This document shows positions 63,240-64,000 of a DNA stretch of 64,000 bases, one piece after another (positions within the stretch are counted from its first letter, which is position 1; each line of letters opens with the position of its first letter). Below the pieces are notes generated by a model. It made no database searches. It was given only the letters and a program-made list of their open reading frames with translations, and was not told the DNA's origin. The stretch lies in the NCBI GenBank assembly GCA_003339415.1, contig PDHQ01000102.1, forward strand, positions 50,378 through 114,377, in the 5' to 3' direction. Position numbers and translations under genes: made by a program. The stretch is from Ophiocordyceps camponoti-saundersi (nom. inval.). Lineage: Eukaryota; Ascomycota; Sordariomycetes; Hypocreales; Ophiocordycipitaceae.

Positions 63240-63532
63240 ATTAAGTAGTCTTTACACGTACGTATAAGTAAGAGAAAACAAAGGTAACTTAAATTAAGTA
63301 TAATTAGAGATAGATACCCTTCCTTTATCGTACGAGGAAGAGCGGCTATATAGCTAGATAATACTCTACTTCTATACCCTCCTTCTTCTTATCTAAGCTA
63401 CCTCTTACCTCCTAAGTTATACGAGGCACGACTTAAATAATAATATATATTTCGTTAGAGGCTTCCCTATATCTATATTATCCTCTATATATATATCGTA
63501 TAATAAATATAAAGGGGTATAGAGAGATAATA
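63240..63532 (+). repeat. 293-bp direct repeat, copy 2
   Basis: Partner of 62806-63099; it keeps CACGTACG and GAGAAAACAAAGG, where copy 1 is TA-mutated. Could be a pair of short LTRs, a partial tandem duplication or duplicated promoter-like sequence. I found no flanking target duplication. Confidence 0.85.
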
Positions 63533-63870
63533 TCTAATATTTAACTTTTTCTTTTTATAAAAAGATATATTAAATAAAAAAGTATTATATAAAGAAAAAA
63601 CTCCGTTTTCCTAAAAGGTAAATATTTCTAAAGAAAAATAATCGTATAATATTAAATAAGTATATAATCGAAAAAATCTTTAAAAGTAAATAACGCTTAT
63701 AGTACTATAGTAAAAAGAGATAAAGAAAATAAGCTACCAGCTAAAAAATAAAAGTCGGGTTATTATATAATCTAACTTATAATATATTTTTATAAAGTTT
63801 TACTATAAAGGTTTCTTATAATTATAATATTAAGAAAAATAGGTAAAAAACCGACTTTCTATAACTTTAT
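63533..63870. other. AT-rich sequence without recognisable gene
   Basis: About 340 bp with runs of A and T and no supported frame or motif. Confidence 0.6.
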
Positions 63871-64000
63871 ATTAAAAATATTAAAAAATATTAAAAAATA
63901 TTAAAAAATATTAAAAAATATTAAAAAATATTAAAAAATATTAAAAAATATTAAAAAATATTAAAAAATATTAAAAAATATTAAAAAATATTAAAAAATA
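63871..64000 (+). repeat. 10-bp tandem array TTAAAAAATA, reaches the window edge
   Basis: Twelve perfect units from 63881 to 64000, preceded by one imperfect unit (ATTAAAAATA). The array is cut by the window end, so its true length is unknown. Confidence 0.97.

Larger units (their letters stand above)
1..64000. other. RIP-saturated, AT-rich block of nested transposons
   Basis: Across nearly the whole window CA and TG are almost missing, while TA is hugely over-represented and CG, CC and CT remain common. Copies of the same repeat differ almost only by C/T and G/A transitions. Known biology: RIP in filamentous ascomycetes mutates CpA to TpA in duplicated DNA. The consequences seen here are loss of ATG, in-frame TAA/TAG in every coding relic, and recurrent Cys-to-Tyr and Asp-to-Asn changes. 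No uninterrupted gene was found on either strand. Inference: constitutive heterochromatin. Confidence 0.93.

Noticed and set aside
62806..63532. LTR pair of a short retroelement
   Set aside because: Only 140 bp separate the copies, no flanking duplication and no TG...CA-type ends in common; kept as a plain direct repeat.
63871..64000. CRISPR array or telomere
   Set aside because: Units are 10 bp with no spacers, and the motif TTAAAAAATA is not a TTAGGG-type telomeric repeat.

Overview
The window reads as a block of fungal heterochromatin made almost entirely of dead, nested transposable elements. It is extremely AT-rich. The dinucleotides CA and TG are almost absent over kilobases, TA is everywhere, and repeat copies differ almost only by C/T and G/A. 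That is the signature of repeat-induced point mutation (RIP), which converts CpA to TpA on both strands. The element types and this mutation pattern point to a filamentous ascomycete (Pezizomycotina); species cannot be told from the sequence. I found no intact gene. RIP removes ATG (TG to TA) and turns CAA, CAG and TGG into stops, so ordinary ORF calling fails. Coding relics are visible only when in-frame TAA/TAG are read as former Gln/Trp codons.

Layout (family names are mine). The oldest layer on the left is a Ty1/copia element, CopB (+ strand). Its pieces lie at 1-254, 14150-14929, 27630-29911 and 35204-36277, and its 3' part lies beyond 36878. Four insertions cut it. (1) Lard1, a non-coding LTR element (255-14144, 508-bp LTRs, target duplication GTTTA), which itself holds the Ty3/gypsy copy Gyp1-a (1294-11583, minus, duplication CTAG). 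(2) Gyp1-b (14930-27625, minus, ATAG), which holds a short LTR element, Trim1 (23839-25614, GCGCT), and a tRNA-derived SINE, S1 (26438-27040, 15-bp duplication). (3) A second copia element, CopA (29912-35203, minus, ATATC). (4) SINE S2 (36278-36877, minus, 15-bp duplication).

Next comes a truncated third copia element, CopC (about 37900-41108, plus). It ends at SINE S3 (41109-41604 plus 50751-50854, minus), which is split by a second gypsy family, Gyp2 (41605-50746, plus, CTAT). The next stretch (50855-51936 and 62192-about 62800) is an unassigned RIP-damaged sequence split by Gyp1-c (51941-62187, plus, GTTA). The right end holds a 294-bp direct duplication and a 10-bp tandem array that runs off the window.

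Gyp1 and Gyp2 share one layout: ORF1 = Gag plus protease with a CCHC knuckle, ORF2 = RT-RNase H-integrase in the -1 frame, and ORF3, a long extra reading frame between integrase and the 3' LTR that I do not recognise. In Gyp1, ORF3 occurs in all three copies. In Gyp2 it stays in one frame for about 1.67 kb. This extra ORF in two distinct families, the 600-bp SINE with a class II-like tRNA head, the two non-autonomous LTR elements, and the RIP-poor islands at the CopA LTRs are the most interesting points.

LTR edges and target duplications were read base by base and are reliable. ORF edges inside elements are approximate, because start codons are erased and many stops are mutational.
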